Shown: one piece after another, positions 55,173 through 63,877 of the stretch
Numbering within the stretch: the first letter of the stretch is position 1
Layout: each line of letters opens with the position of its first letter
Assembly: GCA_036507005.1 (NCBI GenBank)
Contig: DASXQT010000006.1
Span: 8,567 to 72,566, forward strand
Length of the DNA: 64,000 nt
Origin: WS-2 sp036507005
Lineage (GTDB): Bacteria > Eisenbacteria > RBG-16-71-46
Reading direction: 5' to 3'
Translations under genes and position numbers: made by a program
Notes under the pieces: generated by a model
Told to the model about the DNA's origin: nothing
The model's input: the letters and a program-made list of their open reading frames with translations, nothing else
Database searches by the model: none

Positions 55173-56657
55173 TCAAGCGTCTTCGAGCGTTCCGACCAGA
55201 CGCTGCCTGCGCCGTCCGGCGAGGAACAGCGCCGCCCCGGCGAGGTTGAAGACCAGGGCGACGCCGATGAGCTTGGCGGCGAACGCGAGGCGACTCTCGA
55301 CCTTCACGATCGGAACGATCGTGAGGGCGATGTAGAGCAGAGACACGAGCGCGCCCGAGGCCGAAGCGATCCGCAGCCACAGCGGGACGCGCAATCCGAT
55401 GCGTCGCGCCGCGAAGAGCGGGATGGCGAACAGCACGACGTAGGTGGAGGCGTAGAAGATGCCGGCCGCGTTGTCGAGCAGCTGATTCGCCTCCTGCATG
55501 CCGACCCCGGCGATGCCCAGGAGCCCGAAGGCGAGCGCGGTCGCGCCCACGAGCACGATCGAGTTGACCGGGGTCTTGTAGCGCGCGTGCAGGCGGGTGA
55601 ACCACGCCGGCAGCAGGTGGTCCCAGCCGGCGACCATCGGCAGACGCGCGTTCGCCGTCAGGTAGATGCTCATCAGCGCCACGAGCCGGCCGATGAGCGC
55701 GAGGATCACCAGCGAGACCACGTTCGCCGCGACCGCGCCGAACCGGCCGAATCCGCGGCTCAGGACCTGCGCGATCGGACCGATCAGGTCGACCTCGTCG
55801 GGGCGTACGAAGGCCAGGACGGAGGTGGTGCCGAGAATGAACATCAGGGCGATGATCGGCGCGGCGATGATCACGGAGCGGCCGATATTGCGCGCGGGCG
55901 TCCTGCACTCTCCCGCCAGGATCGCGACGTACTCGAAGCCGGTGAGCGCGCCGAGGGCCAGCTTGCTGAAGATGTTGAGGCTCTTCGTGAAGAGCTCGGG
56001 GTTGGACAAGGAGAGGGCGGGCAGCGCGAACGCGAAGGGGTGGAACTCCACGATCTTCCCGCTCCAGAGGCTCACGAAGGGGAGCCCGATGAGCGCGAGA
56101 AACGTCAGCAGCAGCAGCACGCCCCCGACATTGTGAACCCACTTGCCGACCCCCAGGCCGCGGGTCGCGACCGCGACCAGCGTCGCGACCAGGGCGCAGC
56201 TGAACACGGTGATGAACCATCTGCTCTCGGCCATCCATCGCCCGCCCGGACCCAGGGCGTAGGAGAGGTTCGTCACCACGGTCAGCCCGATGCCCGACAT
56301 GACGAGGATGGCGAAGATCCACAGGTCCCACGCCACCATGAAGCCGACGAATTCGTTGAAGCCGAGCTTGGCCCACTGATAGAGCCCGCCCTCGAGCGGC
56401 ATCAGGCGATTGAGGTGGATGACGACCGCGGCGAGCGGCAGATAGAACGTGAGGATCGCCAGCAGCCAGAAGAAGAGCTGATCCGCGCCGAGCTTGGCCG
56501 CGGTCCCGACCCAGATCGTGCCGACCACGAAAACGATCTGGGTCAGGACCAGATCGGTGAGCCCGAGCGCCTTCTTGAAGACGGTGCTCTGCTCCTCGAC
56601 CCGCGCCTCCTCGCGCCTGACCTCCTCGAGCGCGCGCGCCGGCTCGCCCGGGCTCAC
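55173..56657 (-). CDS. APC-superfamily amino-acid permease
   Basis: A 494-residue inner-membrane protein with 12 helices. APC landmarks: TVFKKALGLTDLVLTQIVFVVGTIWVG (first helix), MPLEGGLYQWAKLGFNEFVGFMVAWDLWIFAILV, ALTGFEYVAILAGECRTPARNIGRSVIIAAPII, and NARLPMVAGWDHLLPAWFTRLHARYKTPVNSIVL. It takes up or exchanges amino acids or related amines. The GTG start at 56657 overlaps the oppC stop by 4 bases. It has slightly lower GC than the Opp genes and lies between two copies of the oppC 3' end, which suggests later insertion into the operon. Confidence 0.9.
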   Translation of the reverse strand: MSPGEPARALEEVRREEARVEEQSTVFKKALGLTDLVLTQIVFVVGTIWVGTAAKLGADQLFFWLLAILTFYLPLAAVVIHLNRLMPLEGGLYQWAKLGFNEFVGFMVAWDLWIFAILVMSGIGLTVVTNLSYALGPGGRWMAESRWFITVFSCALVATLVAVATRGLGVGKWVHNVGGVLLLLTFLALIGLPFVSLWSGKIVEFHPFAFALPALSLSNPELFTKSLNIFSKLALGALTGFEYVAILAGECRTPARNIGRSVIIAAPIIALMFILGTTSVLAFVRPDEVDLIGPIAQVLSRGFGRFGAVAANVVSLVILALIGRLVALMSIYLTANARLPMVAGWDHLLPAWFTRLHARYKTPVNSIVLVGATALAFGLLGIAGVGMQEANQLLDNAAGIFYASTYVVLFAIPLFAARRIGLRVPLWLRIASASGALVSLLYIALTIVPIVKVESRLAFAAKLIGVALVFNLAGAALFLAGRRRQRLVGTLEDA

Positions 56658-57571
56658 GCCACGTCGCTCCGGTCCTGCGGGTCGAGCGCGTCGCGCAGTC
56701 CGTCGCCGAGGAAGTTGAAGCTCAGGAGCGTGAGCGAGAGCGCAATCCCGGGGAAGATCACGAGCCACGGGAAGAGCGCGAGCAGCCGCGCCCCGTCCGA
56801 GACCAGCGTGCCCCACGAGGCGGCGGGCGGCTGCACGCCGAGCCCGAGGAACGAGAGGAACGCCTCCTGCAGGATCACGGCGGGCACGGTGAGGGTGGTG
56901 TAGACGATCACCGGGCCGAGCGTGTTGGGCACGATGTGGCGGAAGATGATGCTCGCGTCCGTCGCGCCCAGCGCGCGCGCGGCCTCGACGAAGGTCTGCT
57001 GCTTGAGCGACAGCACCTGGCCGCGCACGATGCGCGCCATGGTCAGCCACTGCACCAGGCCGAGCGCGACGAAAAGCATCACCAGGCTGCGGCTGAAGAA
57101 CACCAGCAGCAGGATGACGAGGAAGATGTAGGGAAGCGAGTAGAGGATGTCCACGAACCGCATCATGGCCTCGTCGAGCCGCCCGCCGCGGTAGCCGGCG
57201 GTCGCGCCCCAGGTCACGCCGATCAAGAGGCTCACGAGCGTGCCCACCACACCCACCAGCAGCGAGATGCGCCCGCCGTAGATCACGCGCGCGAAGGCGT
57301 CGCGCCCCAGCTCGTCGGTCCCGAACCAGTGCGCGCTCGAGGGCGCGGTGGCGCCGAGCGCCAGGTCCTGCGCCGCGGGGTCCTTCATGGGAAGCCACGG
57401 GGCGAGCGCGGCGGTCGCGCTCATCCAGGCGAGGAAGAGCGCGGCGGTGACCGCAGCGCGGTTGCGGCGCAGCCGCCGCCACGCGTCGCCCCACAGGCTC
57501 GCGGGTCGCTCGCCGGCGAGCGCCGGCGCAACAGCGCCGATGTGGGCGGGAGGCGCGATGCCGATGCTCAC
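56654..57571 (-). CDS. oppC: Peptide ABC transporter permease OppC/DppC
   Basis: A 305-residue permease with six membrane helices. OppC hallmarks: HWFGTDELGRDAFARVIYGGRISLLVG, and the ATPase-contact EAA loop EAARALGATDASIIFRHIVPNTLGPVIVYTT. It ends FLGDGLRDALDPQDRSDVA. Together with OppB it forms the channel for oligopeptides or dipeptides. No OppD/OppF ATPase genes are in the window; they may be encoded elsewhere. Confidence 0.93.
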   Translation of the reverse strand: MSIGIAPPAHIGAVAPALAGERPASLWGDAWRRLRRNRAAVTAALFLAWMSATAALAPWLPMKDPAAQDLALGATAPSSAHWFGTDELGRDAFARVIYGGRISLLVGVVGTLVSLLIGVTWGATAGYRGGRLDEAMMRFVDILYSLPYIFLVILLLVFFSRSLVMLFVALGLVQWLTMARIVRGQVLSLKQQTFVEAARALGATDASIIFRHIVPNTLGPVIVYTTLTVPAVILQEAFLSFLGLGVQPPAASWGTLVSDGARLLALFPWLVIFPGIALSLTLLSFNFLGDGLRDALDPQDRSDVA

Positions 57572-57599
57572 CGCCCGGCGCCCCGCACGCGTCCGCCGC

Positions 57600-58517
57600 T
57601 CACGCCAGCTCCACCCGCGGATCGAGCCAGGTGTAGGCGACGTCCACGATCAGGTTCAGCACCATCAGGAACGCGGCGTAGAACAGCACCTGGCCGAGCA
57701 CCAGCGTGTAGTCGCGGTTGAACGCGGCGTTCACCAGGTAGCGCCCCATGCCGGGGATCGCGAAGATGCTCTCGACCACGATCGAGCCCATCAGGATGCG
57801 CGCGGCCGCGGGCCCGATGTACGAGACCACCGGCAGGATCCCGAGCTTCAAGGCGTGCTTGAGCACCACCACGCGCTCGGCGAGCCCCTTGGCGCGCGCG
57901 GTGCGGATGAAGTCCTGGCGCAGCACCTCGAGCATGCCGGCGCGCGTGAGCCGCGCGACGTAGGCGACGTAGGCGGTCGCGAGCGTGAGCACCGGCAGCA
58001 CGCGGCTCTGCGGGCCCTCCCACAGCGCGGGCGGGAGCAGGTAGAGCGTGAGCGAGAGCCCCAGCACCAGCACGGGCCCGAGCACGAAGTTGGGGATCGA
58101 GACGCCGGCGAGCGCGATGCCCATGGCGGCGAAGTCGGCGCTGGTGTTCTGGCGGGCCGCGGCGAAGATCCCGATCGGCACGCCCACCACGATCGCGATC
58201 AGGAGCGCCCAGCCGCCCAGCTCCATCGAGACCGGGAGCGCCTCGGCGATGATCTCGCGCACCTGGCGCGAGGGGAACTTGTACGACGGCCCGAAGTCGA
58301 GGCGCGCGGCGCTGCCGAGGAAGCGCAGGTACTGGACGTGGAGCGGCAGGTCGAGCCCGTAGTTGCGCATGAGCTGGGCCTTGGCCGCGGCGGGGATGTC
58401 GCGCTCCGACTCGAACGGACCGCCGGGGGCGAGGCGCACCAGGAAGAACGCGACCGTCACGATCGCCCACAGCGTCGGCACCAGCAGCAGCACGCGCCGC
58501 AGCAGGAACGTGGCCAT
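57600..58517 (-). CDS. oppB: Peptide ABC transporter permease OppB/DppB
   Basis: A 305-residue permease with six membrane helices, starting MATFLLRRVLLLVPTLWAIVTVAFFLVRLAPGGPFESE. EAA loop: RTARAKGLAERVVVLKHALKLGILPVVSYIG; then GSIVVESIFAIPGMGRYLVNAAFNRDYTLVLG. The stop is 28 bp ahead of OppC's start and the start is 3 bp after the OppA stop. Confidence 0.93.
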   Translation of the reverse strand: MATFLLRRVLLLVPTLWAIVTVAFFLVRLAPGGPFESERDIPAAAKAQLMRNYGLDLPLHVQYLRFLGSAARLDFGPSYKFPSRQVREIIAEALPVSMELGGWALLIAIVVGVPIGIFAAARQNTSADFAAMGIALAGVSIPNFVLGPVLVLGLSLTLYLLPPALWEGPQSRVLPVLTLATAYVAYVARLTRAGMLEVLRQDFIRTARAKGLAERVVVLKHALKLGILPVVSYIGPAAARILMGSIVVESIFAIPGMGRYLVNAAFNRDYTLVLGQVLFYAAFLMVLNLIVDVAYTWLDPRVELA

Positions 58518-58520
58518 GCG

Positions 58521-60257
58521 TCAGCGCGTGCGCGCGGCGCCACGCGCCGGCGGCGCGCCGTCGCCCGCACGCCCGCCCCGAGCCAGCGACGGCTCGGCCG
58601 CATGCCGGCGCCAGTCGCGATCGATCCACACGTAGTTGAGCGGGTGGACGTCGAGCGGCGTCTGATAGATGCCGTGCACGTAGGGCTTCACCAGCTCGTT
58701 GGTGGAGTAGTGATAGACCGGAATCGTCGGCCCCTGATCGAGCAGCAGGGCCTCGGCCTCGCGCAGGGTCGTAAAGCGCTTCGCCGCGTCCACCTCGCGG
58801 GCGGCAGCGTGGATGAGCGCGTCGTAGCGGGCGCTGCTCCAGCCGCTGCGGTTGTTGCCGTCGCTCGTGATCCAGCAGGCGAGGAAGGTGTTGGGATCGA
58901 GGTAGTCGCCGATCCACGAGCGCCGCGCCACGTCGTACCGGAGGCCGGTGGTGGCCTGCAGGTACGAGCCCCACTCCTGGTTCGAAAGCTCGACGTCGAT
59001 GTGAAGCTCGCGCTTCCACATCGCCTGGACGGCCTCGGCGATCCGCCGGTGGTCCTCGCTGGTGTTGAAGAGGATCGAGATCCTGCGGAACCCCTTGCCG
59101 CCGGGATAGCCCGCCTTGGCGAGGCAGCGCCGCGCCTCCTCGGGATCGTAGCGGAGCCCGGGCGGATGCTCGTAGCCGGGGTAGCCGGTCGGGGTCATGT
59201 TGCCCCACGGCTCGCGGCTGCGCTTCAGGAGATCGTTCGCGATCGCATCGCGGTCGATCGCGAGGTTGAGCGCGCGGCGCACCCACACGCTGTTGAAAGG
59301 CTTGCGGGTGACGTTCATCGAGTAGTAGTAGACGCCCTGGTAGCTGCCGTGCCGGAAGTCGGCGAACTCGCGGAGGTAGGGCACGAACTGGGACGGCATG
59401 TAGCCGCTCGGACACCAGTCCATCACCCCGGCCTTGTAGAGGTTCGCCGAGGTGTTGAGGTCGTCGATGGTGTAGGCCACCACGCCGTCGAGCTTGACGT
59501 TTGCCGCGTCCCAGTAGCGCGGGTTGCGCGCGAACTCGAAGCGGTTGTTCTGCCGCCAGGTACGGAGCGTGAAGGCTCCGTTGCTCACGATGTTGCCCGG
59601 CAGCGTCCAGCGGTTGCCGTGCTTCGCGATCGCCTGCCGCGGCACCGGCAGGTAGGTGTAGAACTGGGCGAGGTAGAGGAAGTAGGCGGTGGGCTGGGCG
59701 AGCCTCACGATCAGCGTGCTGTCGTCGGGTGCCGCGATGCCGACCGAGTCCGCATCGCGGATCGCGCCGCGGTTGTAGGCCTCGGCGTTGGCGATGGGGG
59801 CGAGCAGACCGGCGTAGCGCGCCGCGTTCCTGGGCTCGAGGACGCGCAGCCACGACCATCGAAAGTCGCCCGCGGTCACCGGCGTTCCGTCGGTCCACTG
59901 GATCCCGGGCCGGAGATGGAACGTGTACGTGAGACCGTCCGGGGCCATCTCCCAGCGATAAGCCTGCCCGGGCTGGGGCTCGAGCGTGCGCGCGTCCTCG
60001 TGCGTCAGCCCCTCGAAGAGGATGCGGGCCACGCGCCCGTCCGACTGGCCCGCGGCGAGCCCGGGGTCGTAGGTCTCGGGCTCGGCGCCGAGGTTGAAGT
60101 GGAGCACGTTGTCGCGCGGCGGTGTGACATCGCCGAAGTAGCGCGCCGAGGCCTGCGCGGCGCGCGCGCCCGGGCGCGAAGCCGGCGCGCAGCCGGCCGC
60201 GAGCGCCGCGACGAGGAGGAGCGCGGCGAGCGCTACCGTGGCCGGCCCTTTCCGCGT
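58521..60257 (-). CDS. oppA: Oligopeptide-binding lipoprotein OppA (probable ACG start)
   Basis: From the chosen start the protein has 578 residues: an SP-II signal peptide RKGPATVALAALLLVAALAAGC with lipobox Cys23, then a family 5 solute-binding fold (FNLGAEPETYDPGLAAGQSDGRVARILFEGLTHED, VTAGDFRWSWLRVLEPRNAARYA, RALNLAIDRDAIANDLL, GWSSARYDALIHAAAREVDAAKR). It captures peptides in the periplasm for OppBC. The only canonical in-frame start is GTG at 60392, which would add 45 low-complexity residues in front of the signal peptide. An AAGGAGGT ribosome-binding site at 60264-60271 stands 6 nt ahead of ACG at 60257, which I prefer. The alternative is a lost start codon. Confidence 0.9.
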   Translation of the reverse strand, partial: TRKGPATVALAALLLVAALAAGCAPASRPGARAAQASARYFGDVTPPRDNVLHFNLGAEPETYDPGLAAGQSDGRVARILFEGLTHEDARTLEPQPGQAYRWEMAPDGLTYTFHLRPGIQWTDGTPVTAGDFRWSWLRVLEPRNAARYAGLLAPIANAEAYNRGAIRDADSVGIAAPDDSTLIVRLAQPTAYFLYLAQFYTYLPVPRQAIAKHGNRWTLPGNIVSNGAFTLRTWRQNNRFEFARNPRYWDAANVKLDGVVAYTIDDLNTSANLYKAGVMDWCPSGYMPSQFVPYLREFADFRHGSYQGVYYYSMNVTRKPFNSVWVRRALNLAIDRDAIANDLLKRSREPWGNMTPTGYPGYEHPPGLRYDPEEARRCLAKAGYPGGKGFRRISILFNTSEDHRRIAEAVQAMWKRELHIDVELSNQEWGSYLQATTGLRYDVARRSWIGDYLDPNTFLACWITSDGNNRSGWSSARYDALIHAAAREVDAAKRFTTLREAEALLLDQGPTIPVYHYSTNELVKPYVHGIYQTPLDVHPLNYVWIDRDWRRHAAEPSLARGGRAGDGAPPARGAARTR

Positions 60258-60436
60258 GGGCGACCTCCTTCGAGGGTCTCGATGTCCGCCAAGTCGGCGG
60301 CCCGCCCGGTGGCGCGCACCGAGCCGTGCAGGTTGGCGGCCACACCGCCCGCCAGGATGTAGCGAACCCGGTGCCGGTTGAGCAGCCTGCACAGACCGAG
60401 AACGCGGTTATCGGTACCAGGGATTCGTCTGGGCAC
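60233..60436 (-). pseudogene. Internally deleted MNT-type nucleotidyltransferase
   Basis: A 67-residue frame from GTG at 60436: RLLNRHRVRYILAGGVAANLHGSVRATGRAADLADIETLEGGRPRGKGRPR, given as key parts RYILAGGVAANLHGS and GRAADLADIETL. The front is the GGxxxxLHGS motif of MNT-family nucleotidyltransferases, used in many toxin-antitoxin pairs; in complete members a catalytic DxD and about 100 residues follow before a K/R-DLADIEAL ending. Here both ends are joined directly with the catalytic core missing. It overlaps the small gene upstream by 29 bp and the OppA leader. Confidence 0.65.
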
Positions 60437-60602
60437 GTTTCCACCGCTCGTAGTCGCGGAAGCTGTCGAAGCTCTTCACGAAGGGTCGAAAGCGGTACGG
60501 CGTGAGCTCCCGGAAGTCCAGGTAGAGCCGTTCGGCCTCGAACAGCCGCCGGGCGGCGAGCGATTGTTTGCGGCGTCGTCGGATCCTGCGTGCTTTCGGC
60601 AT
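60408..60602 (-). CDS. Small basic protein preceding the nucleotidyltransferase remnant
   Basis: A 64-residue protein starting MPKARRIRRRRKQ, with ELTPYRFRPFVKSFDSFRDYERWKRAQTNPWYR as C-terminal part (key residues FDSFRDYERW and NPWYR). The N-terminus is very basic and may bind nucleic acid. Its stop overlaps the nucleotidyltransferase frame, as in two-gene cassettes with small partners before MNT nucleotidyltransferases. I judge it the surviving partner of a broken cassette; the function is not known. Confidence 0.55.
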   Translation of the reverse strand: MPKARRIRRRRKQSLAARRLFEAERLYLDFRELTPYRFRPFVKSFDSFRDYERWKRAQTNPWYR

Positions 60603-60664
60603 GGGCGGAATATAGCATCGACCCGCGCCCGCGCCCCGCCCGTGCACGCGGCGCGCCCGCGCTC

Positions 60665-60670
60665 TATCCT
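60665..60670 (+). promoter_or_regulatory. -10-like hexamer TATCCT, 7 nt before the allantoinase start codon
   Basis: TATCCT ends 7 nt before the ATG at 60678, the same arrangement and same hexamer as at 41633. No ribosome-binding site fits in between, so leaderless translation is likely. Confidence 0.45.
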
Positions 60671-60677
60671 CGGTCGC

Positions 60678-62051
60678 ATGTCTCCCGCCCCGCTCGTGCT
60701 GCGCTCGCGCCACACCGTGACCCCGCGCGGCATCGAAGACGCCGTCGTGGTGGTGCGCGACGGACGGATCGCCGACGTGCTGCCGCCGGAGCATGCGGCG
60801 GCGCGCGTGGCCGAGGACCTCGGAGACCTGATCCTCATGCCGGGGCTGGTGGACACCCACGTCCACGTGAACGAGCCGGGACGCACCGAGTGGGAGGGCT
60901 TCGAGACCGCGACCCGCGCCGCGGCCGTGGGCGGCGTGACCACGATCGTGGACATGCCGCTCAACAGCGTGCCCGCGACCACGAGCGCTGCGGCGCTCGC
61001 CGAGAAGCGCGCGGCGGCCGAGGGGAAGTGCACCGTGGACGTGGCGTTCTGGGGCGGGGTGGTGCCGGGGAACGCGGGCGAGATCGAAGCCCTGGCCGCG
61101 GCCGGCGTGCGCGGGTTCAAGTGCTTCCTCGTGCCCTCGGGCGTGAGCGAGTTCCCGCACGTCGAAGAGCGCGACGTGCGCGACGCCATGCCGGCGATCG
61201 CGCGGCTCGGCCTGCCGCTTCTCGTGCACGCCGAGCTGCCGGGCCCGATCGAGGCCGCGGCGCGCGCGCTCGCCGTCGCGCAGCCGCGCACCCACGCCGC
61301 GTGGCTCGCCTCGCGCCCGCGCGCCGCCGAGTGCGAGGCGATCGCGATGATGCTGGCGCTGTGCAAGGAGACGGGCTGCCCGGTGCACATCGTCCACCTC
61401 GCCGCGGCCGATGCGGTGCCCATGCTGCGCGACGCGCGCGCGCGCGGGCTTCCGGTCACGGTCGAGACCTGCCCGCACTACCTCACCTTCGCCGCCGAGG
61501 AGATCGCGGACGGCGCGACGACCTTCAAGTGCGCGCCCCCGATCCGCGAGCGCGGCAACCGCGCGGCGCTGTGGACCGCGCTCGGGGAGGGCGTGATCGA
61601 TCTCGTCGCCACCGACCACTCGCCGTGCCCGCCCGCGATGAAATGGCTCGAGTCGGGCGACTTCTTCGCCGCCTGGGGCGGCATCGCCTCACTCGAGCTG
61701 GCGCTCGCCGCCACCTGGACCGGTGCGCGCGAGCGCGGCTTCACGCCCGCCGACCTCGCGCGCTGGATGTGCGCGCGCCCCACGCGCCTCGCCCGGCTCG
61801 AGACCACGAAGGGCGCGATCGCGCCCGGCCTCGACGCCGACCTCGTGGCGTGGGACCCCGAGGCCGAGTGGACCGTGGACCCGGCCGCGCTCCACCAGCG
61901 CCACAAGGTCACGCCCTACGCCGGCCGCAGGCTCGCCGGCCGCGTGCGGCGCACCTATGTAAGGGGCGAGCCGGTGTACCGCGACGGCCGCCTCACCGGC
62001 GCCCGCCCCGGGCGCGTGCTGGGCGCGGGCTCGAGCGCCGGGGCGCGCTGA
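60678..62051 (+). CDS. allB: Allantoinase
   Basis: A 457-residue cyclic amidohydrolase. All binuclear-metal ligands are in place: His61 and His63 (DTHVHVNEPGRTEWEGFETATRAAA block), carboxylated Lys148 (GFKCF), His184 (LLVHAEL), His240 (HIVHLA) and Asp313 (ATDHSPC). The WEGFETATRAAAVGGVTTIVDMPLNS region is specific to allantoinases rather than dihydroorotases. It opens the hydantoin ring of allantoin to allantoate in purine catabolism. No other ureide gene is in the window, and the gene is on the strand opposite to the Opp-APC operon. Confidence 0.92.
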   Translation: MSPAPLVLRSRHTVTPRGIEDAVVVVRDGRIADVLPPEHAAARVAEDLGDLILMPGLVDTHVHVNEPGRTEWEGFETATRAAAVGGVTTIVDMPLNSVPATTSAAALAEKRAAAEGKCTVDVAFWGGVVPGNAGEIEALAAAGVRGFKCFLVPSGVSEFPHVEERDVRDAMPAIARLGLPLLVHAELPGPIEAAARALAVAQPRTHAAWLASRPRAAECEAIAMMLALCKETGCPVHIVHLAAADAVPMLRDARARGLPVTVETCPHYLTFAAEEIADGATTFKCAPPIRERGNRAALWTALGEGVIDLVATDHSPCPPAMKWLESGDFFAAWGGIASLELALAATWTGARERGFTPADLARWMCARPTRLARLETTKGAIAPGLDADLVAWDPEAEWTVDPAALHQRHKVTPYAGRRLAGRVRRTYVRGEPVYRDGRLTGARPGRVLGAGSSAGAR

Positions 62052-62081
62052 GCCCGCCCGGGCGGCGGGAGCATCCGGCTC

Positions 62082-63059
62082 TCATTGCCCCTTGAACCTG
62101 ACCGGGATCGCCACCCACACGGCCACGGGCACGCCCTTGGCGCGCGCGGGCTTGAAGCGCCACTGGCGCACGGCGGCGATCGCCGCCTCATCGAGCATGC
62201 GGACGGACTTGACGACGCGGACGTCGCCCACGGTGCCGTCCTCCAGGACGAGGGCGCTCAGCATCACCGTGGCGTCGAGGTTGGGGTTGAGCTCCGGATA
62301 GGTCGGGGCGACCTTCGTCACCGCCTCGGGGAGCTCGTCGACCTGGACGTACTCGCCGTAGGCGGGGCGGTGCAGGGAAGGCGGGGGTGCGGGAGGAAGA
62401 GGCTTCTCGATCACCGCCCATCCGGCGTCCGACACGCGGCGCCAGCGTTGAGTGAGCGGTGAGACGCTGCGCTCCAGATAGGTCATGTGGACACTCGGCG
62501 CCTCGGGGTTGCTCCAGTCGATGACGTGCTCACCCATCATGGTCTTCCCGCCATCCGGGGCTCCGCGATCGCGGAACACTCCGCGGTAGATCGTGCCGTC
62601 GAGGATGCCCACGCCCTCCCAGCCGGACGAGGATTGGAGATGGTAGACGTCGACGAGCAGGCGCCTCACGGAGATCTCGGTGCTCTCGCCTTCGACGCTG
62701 TAGCGGCCCTCGATCCCCCGGCCCGTCGCCCACGCAGGAGCTTCGCGCTGCGGAGGGGGCGGCATCGGCGTGGGGGCGGCCGCGGGTACGGGAGCCTCGG
62801 TCGCCGTCACCTGCGCAGGCATCAGCGAGGGCGCGGGCTTCCTCACGGACGGTGGAGGAACGCTCCGCTCTTCAGCCTTCGTCGGTTGCGCGGGTTGGCG
62901 CGTTGCCGTGGGCTTGTTCTCGGATGGCGCGGCACCGTGGGTAGGCACCGGGGCCAGCAGCAGGGCTGCGACCGCGGCGAGCAAGGCGCTTCGAAGGAGG
63001 CGACCGCGTGCCGATCTCCGGCTCACGGAGGCCGGCGTGCAAACGTGCTGGTTTGGCAT
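62082..63059 (-). CDS. TonB-family energy-transducing protein
   Basis: A 325-residue protein. An N-terminal hydrophobic segment (LLRSALLAAVAALLLAPVPTHG) is followed by a Pro/Lys/Ala-rich stretch, then a middle domain of about 130 residues (RYSVEGESTEISVRRLLVDVYHLQSSSGWEGVGILDG...), and a C-terminal TonB domain (TKVAPTYPELNPNLDATVMLSALVLEDGTVGDVRVVKSVRMLDEAAIAAVRQWRFKPARAKGVPV, key residues QWRFKPA). The hydrophobic segment looks more like a signal peptide than a TonB anchor with a conserved His, so it may be a secreted TonB-domain protein. No ExbB/ExbD nearby. Confidence 0.82.
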   Translation of the reverse strand: MPNQHVCTPASVSRRSARGRLLRSALLAAVAALLLAPVPTHGAAPSENKPTATRQPAQPTKAEERSVPPPSVRKPAPSLMPAQVTATEAPVPAAAPTPMPPPPQREAPAWATGRGIEGRYSVEGESTEISVRRLLVDVYHLQSSSGWEGVGILDGTIYRGVFRDRGAPDGGKTMMGEHVIDWSNPEAPSVHMTYLERSVSPLTQRWRRVSDAGWAVIEKPLPPAPPPSLHRPAYGEYVQVDELPEAVTKVAPTYPELNPNLDATVMLSALVLEDGTVGDVRVVKSVRMLDEAAIAAVRQWRFKPARAKGVPVAVWVAIPVRFKGQ

Positions 63060-63156
63060 AGGTGACGCTCCTTGCACGCTTCGAAAGTTGCCGGCTCCCG
63101 AAGGTGCCGTTGCCCGGCCGGGTTGGTGCAGATCGATTCTACCGCGCCGTGCCTCG

Positions 63157-63177
63157 TCGTGGTACAAGCAGCGCGCC
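63157..63177 (+). promoter_or_regulatory. Conserved promoter-like element, copy 1
   Basis: TCGTGGTACAAGCAGCGCGCC, matched by copy 2 at 63812-63832 with four differences. Its TACAA is 62 nt before the start of the HNH-like gene; copy 2 is 60 nt before the next one. The shared distance and sequence suggest a promoter. Confidence 0.5.
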
Positions 63178-63224
63178 CCCGGCGTCCACGGCCCCCGAGC
63201 CACCGGCCGTAGGAGACCCGGGTC

Positions 63225-63644
63225 ATGAGCACGAACCCCTTTTCACATCTCGACGATCACACCCTGCTGTGCAGGCTGGCGGCGTTCGAGGCGCAGGACA
63301 GCGCCACCAGCAGCGCGTCTTGCGCGCACTTCGCGGAAGCCGAAGCGCGGCAAATCAGGCTGCCCGACGACTACGTATCGCTTGCGGCGCTCCAGAGCGA
63401 GGCCGAGATCGAGCTGATGACGTCGCTCGGGCCCGGGCGCTACACGCTGCTGCTCACCATCGACGAAGGCATCTGGGACAAGCTGCGCTACGCCCAGACT
63501 CTCCTGAGCTGCATCCTCGAGGGGAACGCGTTCCCCACGGTGATCGACCGAGCTCTCGATGCACTCATCGAGAAGCTCGAGAGGGACCAGGTTCCGTCTG
63601 AGAGCAGTCGGAGGAGCCGTTGGGGCCGTTTGCGAAAGACTTGA
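63225..63644 (+). pseudogene. HNH-endonuclease-family protein lacking its middle and HNH domain
   Basis: A 139-residue frame. The start (SHLDDHTLLCRLAAFEAQDSATSSASCAHFAEAEARQ) is the N-terminus of the DUF222/13E12-like HNH proteins that occur in many copies in these phyla. It is followed after a short join by GPGRYTLLLTIDEGIWDKLRYAQTLLSCILEGN...VIDRALDALIEKLERDQ, which in complete members stands 100 residues or more further on. The C-terminal HNH nuclease motif is absent; the frame ends SRWGRLRKT. It is probably a non-functional deletion derivative, or a small antitoxin-like variant. Strong upstream match with the next gene. Confidence 0.65.
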
Positions 63645-63811
63645 CTTGACACGGTCCCGGGGCTGAGGCGTCGATCGCCCGCTGATGTCTTCCAGGAAGC
63701 GCGCCAGCCTGCGCATGAGCGCGCCAGCGGGGCTTCCTCTCCCGCCACCGCAACAAAGCGGTCCCGCCGCGTCCGATGAGCCCTGCGGCCCGCCCTGAGC
63801 GCCGAAAAGGC

Positions 63812-63832
63812 TCGTGGTACAAAGAGAGCGCC
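63812..63832 (+). promoter_or_regulatory. Conserved promoter-like element, copy 2
   Basis: TCGTGGTACAAAGAGAGCGCC, paired with copy 1. It precedes the right-edge HNH-family gene by about 46 nt from its end. Between 63645 and 63811 I see no gene. Confidence 0.5.
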
Positions 63833-63877
63833 CTGCGATCCCGGCCCCCGACACACCCGCCCCGGGAGATTCGGGCC

